A stretch of DNA of 64,000 bases from Rhodoplanes tepidamans (GCF_030813915.1 NZ_JAUSUJ010000004.1:186001-250000); one strand, 5' to 3'; shown: positions 9,472 through 17,925, counted from the first letter of the stretch. Translations and numbers: made by a program. Notes: generated from the sequence alone by a model not told the origin.

Positions 9472-10703
9472 GGCTTGCCGAGCACCGGCTGCGCCGTCTG
9501 CGCCTGCTTCGGCCACACGACCTGGTTCCTGCCGTTCTGGAACTGAATCAGGATCTGGCTGAACACCGGCGTGCCGTCGTCCTGGTAGCGGAACGTGCCG
9601 GCCGCGGTCTTGAACTCGTTGGCGTGGATGTAGGCCTTGAGCTTCTCCTGATCGAGCGTCTTGGCGCCCTCCACGGCCTGCTCGATCACCTGCAGGATGG
9701 CGTAGCCGACGATCGCGTAGGTCGGCAGCGTCTCGTAGCCGCGCGCCTTGAACACCGCGGCCAGGTCGGCGAGTCCGGGATAGCCCTGGGTCGGCCACGA
9801 CACCGTGGTGCCGAAGCCGCCCTCGGCCGCCTCGCCGAGCTTCGGCCACGCCGACAGCGTCGTCACCTGCGAGCCGCAGGTGCAGAACACCATCGGCTTG
9901 AGTCCCTGCTGATGCACGCTGCGGGCGATGTTGAGCGTGTCGTTCGGCAGGCCGAGCGCCAGCACCATGTCGGCATTGGCCGCCTTGGCCTTCTGCACCA
10001 GGCCGTTGAAGTCGGTGGTCGTGGGCGGATACTGCTCGTCGAGGACGACCGGGATGCCGGCCTCCTTGGCGTAGTTCAGGGCGCCGCCCTTGCCGCCGAT
10101 GCCGGCCCGCACCACCACGGTGAACGGGTTCTGCGAGGTGAAGATCGCCAGCCGCTTGGGCCGCTGCTCGGCCGGCAGGTCCTTCAGCATCTCGAACAGG
10201 CCGCGCGTGTAGTCCGGCTCCTGATAGGTGAAGCTGCCGATGATCGAGCCCTTGTTGTTCCTGAAGATGTTGATGCCGACGAAGCCGCCGTTGAACAGGA
10301 GCTTGCCGTGCGACATCACGATCGGCACCACGGCGCCGCCCACGAAGGTGGTGTAGGGGGCGATCACGATGTCGACCTTGTCCTGGTCGAGCAGCCGGTT
10401 GTACAGCGACTGCGCCACCGTCGGCGTGCTCTCGTCGTTGTAGACGACCATCTTGACCGGCCGGCCGAGCAGCCCGCCCTTCTTGTTCACCTCCTCGAGC
10501 CAGCGGTCGTAGACGAACTTGTAGTCGGTCGACGGCTCCGCATAGGCGCCGGTGAGGCCGAGCGTGCCGCCGATCACGATCGGCGCCTGCTGGGCGACCG
10601 CCGGCGCGGCGGCTGCGACCGCCAGCGCGAGTCCGGCGGCCACGCCGGCGGCGAGACCGGCGGCGCCGAGCACGCGGCGGCGGGTCGGGTCGAACGTCGT
10701 CAT
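9468..10703 (-). CDS. ABC transporter substrate-binding protein with Tat signal
   Basis: Periplasmic binding protein of 411 residues, type I fold (peripla_BP_6, LivJ/LivK-like). The N-terminus TRRRVLGAAGLAAG followed by a hydrophobic stretch and AVAQQA is a twin-arginine signal with a cleavage site near residue 38. This predicts export as a folded protein, which is less common than Sec export for this family. The mature part starts with IVIGGTLGLTGAYAEPS, the usual family opening. It is the first gene of the importer unit. The gene at 10783-11664 lies only 79 bases upstream on the same strand and may be cotranscribed. Confidence 0.92.
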   Translation of the reverse strand: MTTFDPTRRRVLGAAGLAAGVAAGLALAVAAAAPAVAQQAPIVIGGTLGLTGAYAEPSTDYKFVYDRWLEEVNKKGGLLGRPVKMVVYNDESTPTVAQSLYNRLLDQDKVDIVIAPYTTFVGGAVVPIVMSHGKLLFNGGFVGINIFRNNKGSIIGSFTYQEPDYTRGLFEMLKDLPAEQRPKRLAIFTSQNPFTVVVRAGIGGKGGALNYAKEAGIPVVLDEQYPPTTTDFNGLVQKAKAANADMVLALGLPNDTLNIARSVHQQGLKPMVFCTCGSQVTTLSAWPKLGEAAEGGFGTTVSWPTQGYPGLADLAAVFKARGYETLPTYAIVGYAILQVIEQAVEGAKTLDQEKLKAYIHANEFKTAAGTFRYQDDGTPVFSQILIQFQNGRNQVVWPKQAQTAQPVLGKP

Positions 10704-10734
10704 CGAGAACCTCCCTGGCGTTCTTGTCGTCGTC

Positions 10735-10779
10735 GAACGTGTCGGTGTGCAACCCGTCGGTGTTGAACGTGTCGGCGGC
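10735..10779. repeat. Three-copy 15-bp tandem repeat between genes
   Basis: Three adjacent 15-base units (10735-10749, 10750-10764, 10765-10779) share the core (A)AC-C/G-GTCGG. Units 1 and 3 differ mainly in their last three bases. It lies between the binding-protein gene and the oxidoreductase gene. Whether it is a binding-site array for the importer promoter or just replication slippage cannot be told from one copy. Confidence 0.5.
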
Positions 10780-10782
10780 GCG

Positions 10783-11664
10783 TCAGGTCGCGTCGAGCGC
10801 CGCGCGCCGCGTCGCGACCTGGGTGATGGCCGACCAGTCCTTCGTCTCCGCCCCGTGGGCGAGGGCGTCGAGATAGTTGTCGCGCAGCACGCTGGCGAAG
10901 GGCAGCGGCAGGTGCACGGCCTCGCCGGCGGCGAGCGCGAGCTGGGTGTCCTTCAGCCCGAGCCGCAGGTCGAAGCCGGCCGGCTCGAACGTTTCGCTCG
11001 CGACGAGATCCGCGTAGGTGCGGACGATCGGCACGTCGAACAGCGAGCCGACCACGACGCCGAGCAGGTCGGCCGGCGGGATGGCGTGGGCGCGGGCGAG
11101 CGCCGCCGCCTCGCCGAGCGACTCGATCATGCAGGCGACGATCAGGTTGCCGGCGATCTTGGTGACGTTGGCGCTGGTCGGCTCCTCGCCGAGCCGCCAC
11201 GTCCTGCGGCCGATCGCGTCGAACAGCGGCTGCACCCGGTCGATCGCCTCCGGCGGGCCGGCCGCCATGACGTTCAGCTCGCGCCGCGCCGCCATCTCGG
11301 GCCGGCCGAACACCGGTGCCGACACGTAGGCGACTCCGCGCGCCGCATGGGCCGAGGCGAGCTCGCGCGCGCAGGCGACCGAGGCGGTCGCCATGTTGAC
11401 GTGGACCAGCGACCAGGGCGCGCGGGCCAGCACGTCGCTCTCCAGGAACACCGCCCGCATGGCGCGGTCGTTCGGCAGCATGGAGAGGACGGCGTCGCCC
11501 CGGACCGCGTCCGCGGCGGTCGCGGCCGCGGTGGCGCCGGCCGCCACCGCCCGGGCGACGGCCGCTTCCGACACGTCGAAGACCCGGACGCCGTGGCCGG
11601 CCGCGACGAGATTGCGGATCATCGCGAGGCCCATGCGCCCCGCGCCGACGAACCCGACCTCCAT
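10783..11664 (-). CDS. NAD(P)-dependent oxidoreductase, 3-hydroxyisobutyrate dehydrogenase family
   Basis: Protein of 293 residues. It starts with VGFVGAGRMGLAMIRNL, the signature of beta-hydroxyacid dehydrogenases (MmsB, GarR, 6-phosphogluconate-dehydrogenase-like). The catalytic lysine region appears as TKIAGNLIVACMIESLGEA, with the conserved K-x3-N. The family oxidises 3-hydroxy acids with NAD+ or reduces semialdehydes. It lies upstream of, and in line with, the first Liv importer, which suggests a cytoplasmic step on the imported compound or its product. Upstream on the minus strand, around 11680-11705, there is a short AT-rich stretch that may hold its promoter. The exact substrate is unknown. 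Confidence 0.88.
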   Translation of the reverse strand: MEVGFVGAGRMGLAMIRNLVAAGHGVRVFDVSEAAVARAVAAGATAAATAADAVRGDAVLSMLPNDRAMRAVFLESDVLARAPWSLVHVNMATASVACARELASAHAARGVAYVSAPVFGRPEMAARRELNVMAAGPPEAIDRVQPLFDAIGRRTWRLGEEPTSANVTKIAGNLIVACMIESLGEAAALARAHAIPPADLLGVVVGSLFDVPIVRTYADLVASETFEPAGFDLRLGLKDTQLALAAGEAVHLPLPFASVLRDNYLDALAHGAETKDWSAITQVATRRAALDAT

Positions 11665-12115
11665 GACGTCTCCATCCCGGATGTTTTTTGGTCTTTGTAT
11701 GCCAGGCAGGTTAGCGGTTCGCCGCGCCGTTGCAAGCCGGGCGTTGCCGCGCCGCCGGGCGGATCGGCGCGGCCGGCGATCCCCGGGCGACGGGGCGAGT
11801 GCCGGCCGGCGCGGCGCGGCCGGTCGTGGTCCGGCCGAACCGGACCGGGAGATCGCGGGCGGTCTTGCGTTTCGGCGACCGGAACCCGGGCACGGAACTT
11901 GCTATGATATGTTGGTCTGCTATCGAAGGTCGCGACGAGGACGGTCCGGCACCGCGACGACGACCTCGTGGACCAGGACCGAAGGCGCGGCGGGATCGTC
12001 GCGGTGGGAGTGACGGGATGGACTGCACCGCGATGCCGCCGACGCCGCGTTCGGGGAAGCCGCAGGGCGACGGGCCGCGGCGGCACGCGACCGGACGCTG
12101 CACGAGCGGACCGCG
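11665..12115. other. Intergenic region between divergent operons, no gene seen
   Basis: This 451-base stretch separates the minus-strand oxidoreductase gene from the plus-strand hydroxylase operon. No convincing reading frame is visible; open frames here are arginine/glycine-rich shadows. It holds an AT-rich patch near 11680-11705, probably promoter DNA for the minus-strand gene, and an extended -10-like site at 11900-11908 for the plus strand. Confidence 0.6.
11900..11908 (+). promoter_or_regulatory. Candidate extended -10 promoter of the hydroxylase operon
   Basis: TGCTATGAT is an extended -10 element (TG-n-TATGAT, one mismatch to TATAAT) in a local AT-rich patch about 210 bases upstream of the large-subunit ATG. 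No good -35 box is visible, which is acceptable for extended -10 promoters. Evidence is the motif and position alone. Confidence 0.3.
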
Positions 12116-14524
12116 ATGAGCGGGCCCGAGATCGGCTGCCCGGAGATCGGCTGCCAGGAGATCGGCTGCCAGGAGACCGGCCCCCAGGGGATCGGCGCGC
12201 GGGTGCCGCGCAAGGAGGACGCGCGCTTCCTGCACGGGCGCGGCGCCTACGTGTCCGACATGGTGCTGCCGGGCCAGCGCGAGGTCGCCTTCCTGCGCAG
12301 CCCGGTCGCCCACGCCCGCATCCTCGGGGTGCGCAAGCCCGCCGCCCGCTTCGTCTTCGTGCGCGACGACATGCCGGAGGCCCGGCCGATCCTCGGCCAG
12401 TCCGGCCTGCCGACCTACCGGCCGGTCGCCCAGCATCCGCTCGCCCACGAGAAGGTGCGCTTCGTCGGCGAGCCGGTGGCGATGGCCTGTGCCGCCACCC
12501 GGGCCGAGGCCGAGGATCTGATCGAGGAGATCGACCTCGATCTCGACGAGCTGCCGCCCGTGATCGACGCGGTCGCGGCGAAGCGCGATCCCGCCGTGCG
12601 GCCGCACGAGGACTGGGACGACAACCTGTTCCTGTCGCTGCGCTACGAGAGCGGCTTCGCCGAGAACGCCGCCGCGGCCGCCGTGGTGGTGGAGCGCGAG
12701 CTGTCGCTGTCGCGCCAGGCCATGGTGCCGCTGGAAGGCAAGGCCGTGCTCGCCACCTGGGACGCCCGCGCCGACCGGCTGGTCGTCTACGCGTCCAGCC
12801 AGGCGCCGCATCTGCTGCGCATCGGGCTGGCCAAGTTCCTCGGCCTCGATCAGCGCCGCGTGCAGGTGATCGCGCCCGACGTCGGCGGCGCCTTCGGCTA
12901 CAAGTACAACATGCATCCCGAGGAGCTGTGCGTCGCCTGGCTGGCGATGCGGTTCCGCGCCCCGTTCCGCTATGTCGAGGACCGCCGCGAGCACCTGGTC
13001 GCCGGCGCCAACACGCGCCAGCACCATTACCGCATCACCGGCTATGCGGATCCGCGCGGCCGCCTGCTGGCGCTCGACGCCGAGGTGACGGTCGACGGGG
13101 GCGCCTACTCCAACTGGCACCAGACCATCGGGCTCGAGCCCGGCCAGATCGTCGGCAACCTGCCCGGCCCCTACGCGCTTCCGGGCTACCGGGTGCGCGC
13201 CGACTGCGTCGCCACCAACAAGCCGGGATTCCTGCCCTATCGCGGCGTGGCGCGCACCGGCGTGTGCTTCGCCATGGAGCTGATGATCGACGCGATCGCC
13301 CGCGCGGTCGACCGCGAGCCGTGGGAGGTGCGCCGCGACAATCTCGTGCCCGCCGACGCGATGCCGTACCGGAACGTCGCCGGGAAGCTGTTCGACAGCG
13401 GCGACTATCAGAAGGGCCTCGACATGGCGCGCGAGGCGATCCGGTTCGATCAGTGGCGGGCGCGCCAGCGCGACGGCGAGCCGGACGGCCGGCTGATCGG
13501 CATCGGCTTCGCCAGCTACTGCGAGCAGTCGGCCCACGGCATGAGCGTGTTCAAGAGCTGGGGCATGGAGTTCATCCCCGGTTACGAGCAGGCGATGGTG
13601 CGGGTCACGCCGGAGGGCGCGATCGAGGTGCGGGCCGGCGTGCATTCGCACGGCCAGGGCATGGAGACGACGCTCGCCCAGGTCGCCCACACGGTACTGG
13701 GCGTCGACATCGCCGACATCCAGGTGCTGCTCGGCGATACCGCCGAGACGCCGTTCTCCACCGGCACCTACGCGTCGCGCAGCATCGTGATGACGAGCGG
13801 CGCGGTAGCCGACGCCTGCCGGGCGCTGGTGCCGCGGCTTCTCGGCATCGGGGCGCATCTGATGCAGGCGGCGACCGGCACGGTGCGGCTGGAGCGCGGC
13901 CGCGTCGTCGGCCCGCAGGCGTCGCTGTCGCTGCGCGAGGTCGCCGAGGCGTGGTACTGCCGGCCCGACCGGCTGCCGCCGGACGTCGACGTCGGCGGGC
14001 TCGAGGCGACCGTGGCGCATCGCCCGCAGGTCGACACCGGCGCCTTCTCCTACGCCACCCACGCCGCCGTGGTGGCGGTCGATCCCGGCTTCGGCCATGT
14101 CGAGATCCTCGACTACGTGATCGTCGAGGACTGCGGCACGCTGGTGAACCCGATGATCGTCGAGGGCCAGACGCTCGGCGGCGCCGCCCAGGGGATCGGC
14201 ACGGCGCTGTACGAGGAGAGCCCCTACGACGCCGCCGGCCAGCCGCTCGCCGCCACGCTCGCCGACTACGTGATGCCCGGCCCGGCCGAGATTCCCGACA
14301 TCCGGATCACCCACATGGAGACGCCCTCGCCCTACACGGCCTTCGGCATCAAGGGCATGGGCGAAGGCGGCGCGATCGCGCCGCCGGCCGCGCTCGCCAA
14401 CGCCGTCAACGACGCGCTGCGGCCGCTCGGCGTCGAGATCGGCGCGACGCCGCTGTCGCCGGAGCGCGTGCTCGCCGCCATCCTGCGCGGCCGGGCGCCG
14501 GCCCGGTCGGACGCCGCGTCGTGA
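12116..14524 (+). CDS. Molybdenum hydroxylase large (molybdopterin) subunit, CoxL-like
   Basis: Protein of 802 residues of the xanthine dehydrogenase/CO dehydrogenase large-subunit family. The conserved start GIGARVPRKEDARFLHGRGAYV follows an unusual tandem repeat at residues 5-26. Family landmarks include VGGAFGYKYNMHPEE and GQGMETTLAQVAH. The loop that reads AYxCSFR in genuine CO dehydrogenase (form I) and AYRGAGR in form II reads PYRGVAR here, so CO oxidation is unlikely. Hydroxylation of an N-heterocycle or aromatic aldehyde is more probable. The C-terminal E-G-G motif (GMGEGGAIAPPAALANAV) carries the catalytic glutamate of the family. Its stop overlaps the GTG of the FAD subunit. Confidence 0.9.
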   Translation: MSGPEIGCPEIGCQEIGCQETGPQGIGARVPRKEDARFLHGRGAYVSDMVLPGQREVAFLRSPVAHARILGVRKPAARFVFVRDDMPEARPILGQSGLPTYRPVAQHPLAHEKVRFVGEPVAMACAATRAEAEDLIEEIDLDLDELPPVIDAVAAKRDPAVRPHEDWDDNLFLSLRYESGFAENAAAAAVVVERELSLSRQAMVPLEGKAVLATWDARADRLVVYASSQAPHLLRIGLAKFLGLDQRRVQVIAPDVGGAFGYKYNMHPEELCVAWLAMRFRAPFRYVEDRREHLVAGANTRQHHYRITGYADPRGRLLALDAEVTVDGGAYSNWHQTIGLEPGQIVGNLPGPYALPGYRVRADCVATNKPGFLPYRGVARTGVCFAMELMIDAIARAVDREPWEVRRDNLVPADAMPYRNVAGKLFDSGDYQKGLDMAREAIRFDQWRARQRDGEPDGRLIGIGFASYCEQSAHGMSVFKSWGMEFIPGYEQAMVRVTPEGAIEVRAGVHSHGQGMETTLAQVAHTVLGVDIADIQVLLGDTAETPFSTGTYASRSIVMTSGAVADACRALVPRLLGIGAHLMQAATGTVRLERGRVVGPQASLSLREVAEAWYCRPDRLPPDVDVGGLEATVAHRPQVDTGAFSYATHAAVVAVDPGFGHVEILDYVIVEDCGTLVNPMIVEGQTLGGAAQGIGTALYEESPYDAAGQPLAATLADYVMPGPAEIPDIRITHMETPSPYTAFGIKGMGEGGAIAPPAALANAVNDALRPLGVEIGATPLSPERVLAAILRGRAPARSDAAS
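12128..12199 (+). repeat. Near-perfect 15-bp tandem repeat inside the large-subunit start
   Basis: Units of 15 bases start at 12128, 12143, 12158, 12173 and 12188. The first three differ by a single base, the fourth has a few changes, and the fifth is truncated. In frame they encode EIGC(P/Q) repeated, then ETGPQ and GIGA. The last unit is the normal family motif GIGA-x-V, so the array looks like slippage duplication of native N-terminal codons. Confidence 0.85.
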
Positions 14525-15345
14525 AGGCGCCGGCGTTCGACTATGTGCGGCCGGCGAGCCTCGACGAGGCGCAGGCCCTGCTGGCCGGATCGGACGGCGC
14601 CAAGCTGCTCGCCGGCGGCCAGTCGCTCGGGCCGATGCTGAACCTGCGGCTGGCGCGGCCCGCCCTGCTCGTCGACATCTCGCGCCTCGACGTGCTGACG
14701 GAGATCGGCGAGGCGCCGGAGGCCTGGCGCATCGGCGCCGGCGTCACCCATGCGCGGCTCGAGGATCTGGGCGACCGGCTCGCCGGCGCGGCCATGGTGG
14801 GCACGGTGGCGCGCGGCATCGCCTATCGCTCGGTGCGCACCCGCGGCACCATCGGCGGCTCGATCGCCCATGCCGACCCGGCCGCCGACTGGCCGCTCGC
14901 GCTGGTCGCGCTCGGCGCGTCGATCGAGATCAGGACGCACGACGACACCCGCGTGCAGCCGGCGGAGCGCTTCGTGCGCGCCGCCTTCACCACCGACCTC
15001 GCCGCCGACGAGATCGTCAACGCGGTCGTCGTGCCGAAACGGTCAGCGCAGGCCCGCACCGGATACTTCAAGTTCTGCCGCAAGGCCGGCGAGTATCCGC
15101 TGGTCAGCGCCGCCGTGGTGCTCGATCGGCCGTCGGGCTTCGCCCGCATCGTGATGGGCGCGCTGCCGTCCGGCCCGACCGCCCTCCCCGATCTCGCGGA
15201 GACGGTGCTGACCGGCGGTGCCGCGGCGGCGACCGAGACGATCGTCGAGACCGCGGTCGCCGCCGCCGTGCCGGGACTCGACCCGGTCGCGCTGCGGATG
15301 CGGGCGAGCGCCGTCCGCCGCGCCATCCTGCAGGCCTACGCATGA
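14521..15345 (+). CDS. Molybdenum hydroxylase FAD-binding (medium) subunit, CoxM-like
   Basis: Protein of 274 residues, the normal length for the FAD subunit of CO dehydrogenase-type hydroxylases. It contains the FAD pyrophosphate-binding loop LLAGGQSLGPMLNLRLARP at residues 24-42. The second family motif appears as RTRGTIGGSIAHADPAADWP. The start is the GTG at 14521 in a GTGA overlap with the large-subunit stop. In the holoenzyme it passes electrons from the molybdenum centre, through the iron-sulfur subunit, to an acceptor. It overlaps the next gene by 4 bases (ATGA), so the operon order is large, medium, small. Confidence 0.92.
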   Translation: MKAPAFDYVRPASLDEAQALLAGSDGAKLLAGGQSLGPMLNLRLARPALLVDISRLDVLTEIGEAPEAWRIGAGVTHARLEDLGDRLAGAAMVGTVARGIAYRSVRTRGTIGGSIAHADPAADWPLALVALGASIEIRTHDDTRVQPAERFVRAAFTTDLAADEIVNAVVVPKRSAQARTGYFKFCRKAGEYPLVSAAVVLDRPSGFARIVMGALPSGPTALPDLAETVLTGGAAAATETIVETAVAAAVPGLDPVALRMRASAVRRAILQAYA

Positions 15346-16526
15346 CTCACGTGACCCTGACCGTGAACGGCGAGACCATCGCGGCCGACCTGGCGCCGCG
15401 CACCTCGCTCGCCGACCTGCTGCGCGAGCGGCTGCGGCTCACCGGCACGCATCTCGGCTGCGAGCACGGCATCTGCGGCGCCTGCACGGTGCTGATCGAC
15501 GACGCGCCGGCCCGCGCCTGCATCGTCCTCGCCGTCTCCTGCGACGGGCAGGCGGTGCGCACCATCGAAGGCTTCGACGACGACCCGGTGATGGCCGAGC
15601 TGCGCAGCGCGTTCTCGCGCGAGCACGCGCTGCAGTGCGGCTTCTGCACGCCCGGCATGCTGATCGCCGGCCGCGACCTGGCGCTGCGCCTGCCCGACGC
15701 CGCGCCCGAGACGGTGCGGCACGAGCTGTCCGGCAACCTGTGCCGCTGCACCGGCTATGCCGGCATCGTGCGCGCGGTGACGAGCGTCGCGGCGGGCGAG
15801 GCCGCGGCGCGGGCCCGGTCGGCACCGCCCGCCGCGCCGCCGGCCTTCCCGGCCGTCGCGGCGCCGGCGGTTGGCGCGTCGGCGGCGGGCGCGACGCCGG
15901 TCCCGTCGTCCGCGGTGTCCGCCTCCACCGCCGTCGCGCCGGATCTCGCGGACGCGCCGGCCCCGCCGGCCGGCTGGACGCGGTTCGAGGAGACCTTCTC
16001 CATCGCGCGGCCACCCGCGACCGTGTGGGCGGCGCTGTGCGACTTTCCGATGGTGGCGTCCTGCGTGCCGGGCGCCGAGCTGATCGAGCACGGCGCCGAT
16101 CACGTGCGCGGGCGCCTGGTCGTCGCGGTCGGGCCGATCAAGGCGGCGTTCGCCGGCTCCGCGAAGATCGTCCGCGACGAGACGCGGCGGATCGGCCGCG
16201 TGCAGGGCGCCGGCAGCGACAAGGCCTCGGGCTCGCGCTCGCGCGCCGAGGCGACCTTCCGGGTCGAACCGGAGTCGCGGGACGGCAGCCGCGTCGTTCT
16301 GGTGGTCGACTACGTGCTGCAGGGCACGCTGGCCCAGGTGTCGCGCTCCGGCGTCGCCCAGGAGATCGGCCGCCGCCTCGTCGCCACCTTCGCGGCCAAT
16401 CTGGACGCCGCGCTCGCCGGCGACACGGCGCCGGCGCGGACGCCGGCCGCCCTCGACGCCAAGGCGCTGCTGTGGGCCTCGCTGAAGGCCTGGCTCGGCC
16501 GGCTGCTCGGCCGAAGCCGCGGCTGA
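15342..16526 (+). CDS. Fused 2Fe-2S small subunit (CoxS-like) and CoxG/SRPBCC domain
   Basis: Protein of 394 residues in two parts. Residues 1-150 are the [2Fe-2S] small subunit of molybdenum hydroxylases, with the plant-type cluster CEHGICGACTVLID and the distal cluster CGFCTPGM plus CRCTGY. An Ala/Pro-rich linker at about 155-210 joins a CoxG domain at about 213-360 (FEETFSIARPPATVWAAL onward), an SRPBCC fold linked to anchoring or maturation of CO dehydrogenase. The last 30 residues may be an amphipathic tail. Fusion makes the CoxG part stoichiometric with the enzyme. Such fusions are known among proteobacterial Fe-S subunits, so the architecture is uncommon rather than new. Confidence 0.92.
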   Translation: MTHVTLTVNGETIAADLAPRTSLADLLRERLRLTGTHLGCEHGICGACTVLIDDAPARACIVLAVSCDGQAVRTIEGFDDDPVMAELRSAFSREHALQCGFCTPGMLIAGRDLALRLPDAAPETVRHELSGNLCRCTGYAGIVRAVTSVAAGEAAARARSAPPAAPPAFPAVAAPAVGASAAGATPVPSSAVSASTAVAPDLADAPAPPAGWTRFEETFSIARPPATVWAALCDFPMVASCVPGAELIEHGADHVRGRLVVAVGPIKAAFAGSAKIVRDETRRIGRVQGAGSDKASGSRSRAEATFRVEPESRDGSRVVLVVDYVLQGTLAQVSRSGVAQEIGRRLVATFAANLDAALAGDTAPARTPAALDAKALLWASLKAWLGRLLGRSRG

Positions 16527-16552
16527 GGCGGCTTCCGTCTGATCAACTCGGC

Positions 16553-16687
16553 CATTCCGGGGCGGCGCCATCGGGTCCGGCCTTCGGCCGGCCCGACGAC
16601 AGGCTCCGCGCCGAACCCGGACTCCAGCCGAGACCGCAGAGTTCGCCGTTGGATTCCGGGTTCGCACCTTCGGTGCGCCCCGGAATG
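16553..16687. repeat. 135-bp intergenic element with perfect 12-bp terminal inverted repeats
   Basis: The element starts CATTCCGGGGCG at 16553-16564 and ends with its exact reverse complement at 16676-16687. Inside are two hairpins, at about 16575-16594 (TCCGGCC-TTC-GGCCGG type) and about 16658-16679. It has no reading frame. Sequences ending in CCCCGGAATGAC are common between genes in Bradyrhizobium and relatives, so I read this as one copy of a dispersed palindromic repeat, possibly a miniature transposable element. It lies between two convergent operons and could also serve as a bidirectional terminator. Confidence 0.7.
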
Positions 16688-16723
16688 ACCCCGAACTGAT
16701 CAGGCGGGATTCGTATCAGCTCC

Positions 16724-17905
16724 TCATCCCAGCACGCGCAGGTCGCGCGGCAGCTCGGTCAGGCACTCGCAGCCGTCCGGCTTGATCAGGATGATGTCCT
16801 CGACCATCATGCCGCCCCAGCCGAGTTCGTAGAACGGCGTCTCGACGCACAGCACCATGTTCTCGAGAATCTCGACGTCGCGGTTGGCGGGGTTGAGGGT
16901 CGGGAACTCGTGCGGCCCGATGCCGAGCCCGTGGCCGCAGTGGCTGCGCCGATAGTCCGGCAGCGCGCCCTGCCGCACCCGGTTCACGGCGACCTCGAAC
17001 AGCTCGCCCGCCGTGACGCCGGCCTTGGCGATGGCGAGCTGCGCCAGCTCGCCGTCGAGCAGCGCCTGGTAGCGGTCGCGTTGCAGCGCCGTCGGCGCGC
17101 CGACCACGGCGGTGCGCGCCATGTCGCACCAGTAGCCGTCGACCGTGCAGCCGAGATCGAAGCGCACCAGGTCGCCCGGGGCGAGCACGGCCCGGGTCGC
17201 GTAGGCGTCGGCCAGCGCGGCGCGGTCGCCCGCCGTCACGACGACGAAGCGCGGGATGCCGCCGCCGGCGACGATCTCGGTCGAGATGATGGTGGCGAGG
17301 TCGAGCTCGGTCATGCCGGGGCGCGCGGCGTCCAGCGCCTTGGCCAGCCCGCGCTCGGTGATCGCCGCGGCGTGCCGCATGGTGGCGATCTCGCCCGGCG
17401 TCTTGACGCTGCGCGCCCTGATCACCGCCGGCCGCACGTCGAACGTCGTCGCGCAGCCCGCCAGCGCCTCGACCTGCTGCAGGTCGGCCGGCGCCGCCGC
17501 GTCGATGCCGACCACGTCGCCCGGCCGCACATGCGCCGCGACGGCCGCGGCGAGCGCCTCGGGGAAGGTCGCCTTGGCCTCGGGCATCGACGCGAGATCG
17601 ATGCCGCCCGCGACCGACGAGACGTAGAAGACGCCGTAGCGGTGGATGCAGGTCGGGTCGCGCAGCACCTCCAGGGCCGGCGCCGCGTCGCTCGTCCCGG
17701 TCACCAGCACGGTGCGCTCGGGCGTGAGGATCGCGGCGCAGCGGAAGTAGCGGTCGGCGTCGGCCAGCACGCTGCGATAGCCGGTGAGCCAGCCGACATG
17801 GATCGGGTCCGTGGAGACGATCACGGTGGCGTCGTCGCGCGCCGCCGCGAAGGCCTTGGCACGCGCCGCCTCGGCGATCGCGCGCATGTCGTCCCGGTAA
17901 TGCAT
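16724..17905 (-). CDS. M24-family metallopeptidase-like protein (Xaa-Pro peptidase/creatinase fold)
   Basis: Protein of 393 residues: creatinase-type N-terminal domain (1-170) and pita-bread catalytic domain (about 175-390). All five metal ligands can be seen: the two Asp in RFDLGCTVDGYWCDMA, His in GHGLGIGPHE, Glu in VLCVETPFYE and Glu in MMVEDIILI. The family includes proline dipeptidases, creatinase, ectoine hydrolase and dimethylsulfoniopropionate lyase. The operon context (two flavin oxidoreductases, a PLP enzyme) suggests hydrolysis of a small amide or amidine rather than peptide turnover. The ATG at 17905 is 20 bases after the stop of the upstream flavin oxidoreductase gene. Confidence 0.88.
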   Translation of the reverse strand: MHYRDDMRAIAEAARAKAFAAARDDATVIVSTDPIHVGWLTGYRSVLADADRYFRCAAILTPERTVLVTGTSDAAPALEVLRDPTCIHRYGVFYVSSVAGGIDLASMPEAKATFPEALAAAVAAHVRPGDVVGIDAAAPADLQQVEALAGCATTFDVRPAVIRARSVKTPGEIATMRHAAAITERGLAKALDAARPGMTELDLATIISTEIVAGGGIPRFVVVTAGDRAALADAYATRAVLAPGDLVRFDLGCTVDGYWCDMARTAVVGAPTALQRDRYQALLDGELAQLAIAKAGVTAGELFEVAVNRVRQGALPDYRRSHCGHGLGIGPHEFPTLNPANRDVEILENMVLCVETPFYELGWGGMMVEDIILIKPDGCECLTELPRDLRVLG

Positions 17906-17925
17906 GGGTCCTACTCCGGTGATTC

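Noticed and set aside
11903-11925. A fourth copy of the regulon element starting at CTATG near 11902
   Set aside because: After nine bases the sequence is TCTGC, not CATRA, and no AGAATT follows.
12128-12199. CRISPR-like repeats
   Set aside because: The units are contiguous 15-mers without spacers and lie inside a coding frame.
12116-16526. Annotation as aerobic carbon monoxide dehydrogenase (CoxMSL)
   Set aside because: The active-site loop is PYRGVAR, not the AYxCSFR of CO oxidisers.
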